A DNA stretch of 8,052 nucleotides. It comes from an uncultured Lachnospiraceae bacterium (lineage in GTDB: Bacteria > Bacillota > Clostridia > Lachnospirales > Lachnospiraceae). The number at the start of each line of letters is the position of its first letter. The stretch's first letter is position 1. The notes below the pieces were generated by a model. It saw only the letters and a list, made by a program, of their open reading frames with translations, was not told the origin of the DNA and made no database searches. This document shows positions 7,308 through 8,052 of the stretch, in pieces. The stretch lies in assembly GCA_946406305.1 (NCBI GenBank), contig CAMJKC010000074.1, positions 1 through 8,052 of the forward strand, in the 5' to 3' direction. A program made the position numbers and the translations under genes.

Positions 7308-7336
7308 ATGACATATTTTAAATATAAAACTATAAT
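7308..7336 (+). promoter_or_regulatory. Possible sigma-A type promoter after virB4
   Basis: ATGACA at 7308-7313 (five of six bases match TTGACA) and a perfect TATAAT at 7331-7336 are separated by exactly 17 bases. Transcription would begin near 7343, which lies after the candidate starts at 7308 and 7335 and would leave only the ATG at 7367 for translation. In sequence this AT-rich such matches arise by chance, so the call is tentative. Confidence 0.3.
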
Positions 7337-8052
7337 GAAAATATTTTTAGTAGTAGTTTTTTATTAATGTTACTACCAAATTTAACATATACAAATACAT
7401 ATATCAACAACAGCATTGAGATTGAAGTATCGCCTGAAAGAAGAAGTTATGGTTATGGAGATAATGTAATTATAGATATAAATATAAAAAATAAAAATAG
7501 ATATGGGAAACTTCATTATAAGATAACTGAAATTTATAGTGGTGGCGGATTTAATCCATTAAATTTAAATAATAATGAAAACATTATAAAGCCCCTTGAA
7601 AATAGTGAGATAAATATAGAGTTGATAGACAAATATTATAAAAAAGTAAAAAAAGGAAAATCAGGGCGGCATGCATATGGGTTAACAGAAAAAGAATATG
7701 ATGAGTTTATAAAATATAGAAATGAAAAAGTAGTAGGAGAGAAGATAGGAAGTGGAGAAAAAGAACACTTTGATAAAGAAGAAATAGAGAAAATAAAAAG
7801 TCAAATCAATGCAACATTTTTAATAATTATTATAGTGCTACTAATAATTGTGATATTAATTATTTTCATATGGTTTATAATTAAAAGTAAAAATGGTGGA
7901 GGATATCATTTTAGAGTAGTAGTTTTGATACTTGGTATAAGTATATTATTAAATATGATAAAAAATAATTATAAAATTTATGCAGCTGATATTTATCAAG
8001 AAAATATAAAATATGAAAAAACTATACAAACACAAGTTAATTATGCAAATTT
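7335..8052 (+). CDS. Secreted membrane-anchored protein, signal peptide frameshifted, 3' end missing
   Basis: Read literally, the ATGs at 7308 and 7335 share a frame that stops at 7365-7367, while an open frame runs from the ATG at 7367 to the right edge. Adding one T to the T6 run at 7357-7362, or slipping back one base there, joins them into MKIFLVVVFLLMLLPNLTYT, a convincing signal peptide. The rest gives an Ig-like or CARDB-like strand region (about 28-70 of the joined protein; EVSPERRSYGYGDNVIIDIN), a charged linker (100-157), a membrane segment (160-183), a short KSKNGGGYHFR loop and a second hydrophobic segment (194-209). Extracellular sequence beginning YAADIYQ then runs off the window. 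I do not recognise the family. Its place after VirB4 suggests a wall-facing T4SS accessory; in related elements a cell-wall hydrolase often sits here, but no hydrolase motif is visible. A weak ribosome binding site is the main doubt about the start. Confidence 0.65.
7357..7362 (+). other. T6 homopolymer at the apparent frameshift in the signal peptide
   Basis: The codons GTT TTT TAT TAA end the upstream frame here. With seven Ts the codons become GTT TTT TTA TTA ATG, and the frame continues into the long downstream reading frame. This could be a sequencing or assembly error, a slippage-prone switch, or a real inactivating mutation. Confidence 0.6.

Overview
The window is an AT-rich, single-strand gene block that reads as part of the mating-pore operon of a Gram-positive type IV secretion system (T4SS), probably carried on an integrative and conjugative element, a related genomic island or a plasmid. 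Low GC, A/T-ending codons, Shine-Dalgarno sites of the AGGAGG type, and the gene order pilin-like, VirB6-like, PrgI, VirB4 point to a low-GC Firmicute of the Clostridia/Tissierellia kind. No species can be named from the sequence. All coding frames use TGG for tryptophan and stop at TAA or TAG, with no in-frame TGA, so nothing suggests a variant code.

Layout, all on the + strand. (1) Positions 2-775: the 3' part of a gene for a beta-rich acidic protein, open at the left edge. (2) 768-2234: a type II membrane protein with a long extracellular part, including a stretch resembling cell-wall-binding repeats and a beta-sandwich resembling NPCBM carbohydrate-binding modules. (3) 2245-2601: a small VirB2/Maff2-like protein with a signal peptide and two membrane segments. 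(4) 2601-3548: a VirB6/TrbL-like polytopic protein. (5) 3548-4657: a PrgI-family protein with an unusually long, partly coiled-coil C-terminal extension. (6) 4657-7248: the VirB4 ATPase. (7) about 7335 to the right edge: a secreted or membrane-anchored protein whose signal peptide is broken by an apparent one-base frameshift. The first six genes overlap or touch (one-base overlaps TAATG, TAATG and TAGTG between genes 3-6), so they are very likely one translationally coupled operon. Genes 3-6 would form the inner-membrane platform and motor. Genes 1, 2 and 7 would add surface or wall-facing parts. No coupling protein, relaxase or integrase lies in the window.

The most unusual signal is a family of short GC-rich repeats beginning GTAGGGGCGA. 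It occurs only in two places: three units (one a half unit) lie in frame inside the N-terminal domain of VirB4 (5167-5256), and three units lie at its 3' end (7225-7290), where they encode its last residues and supply its stop codon. Complete units fold into a small hairpin with an outer GGC(C)-type stem, a symmetric GA/GA step and a changing inner stem. The pattern looks like a small mobile or dispersed repeat that has added coding sequence to a conjugation ATPase. The other notable points are the frameshifted signal peptide at a T6 tract and the long PrgI extension.
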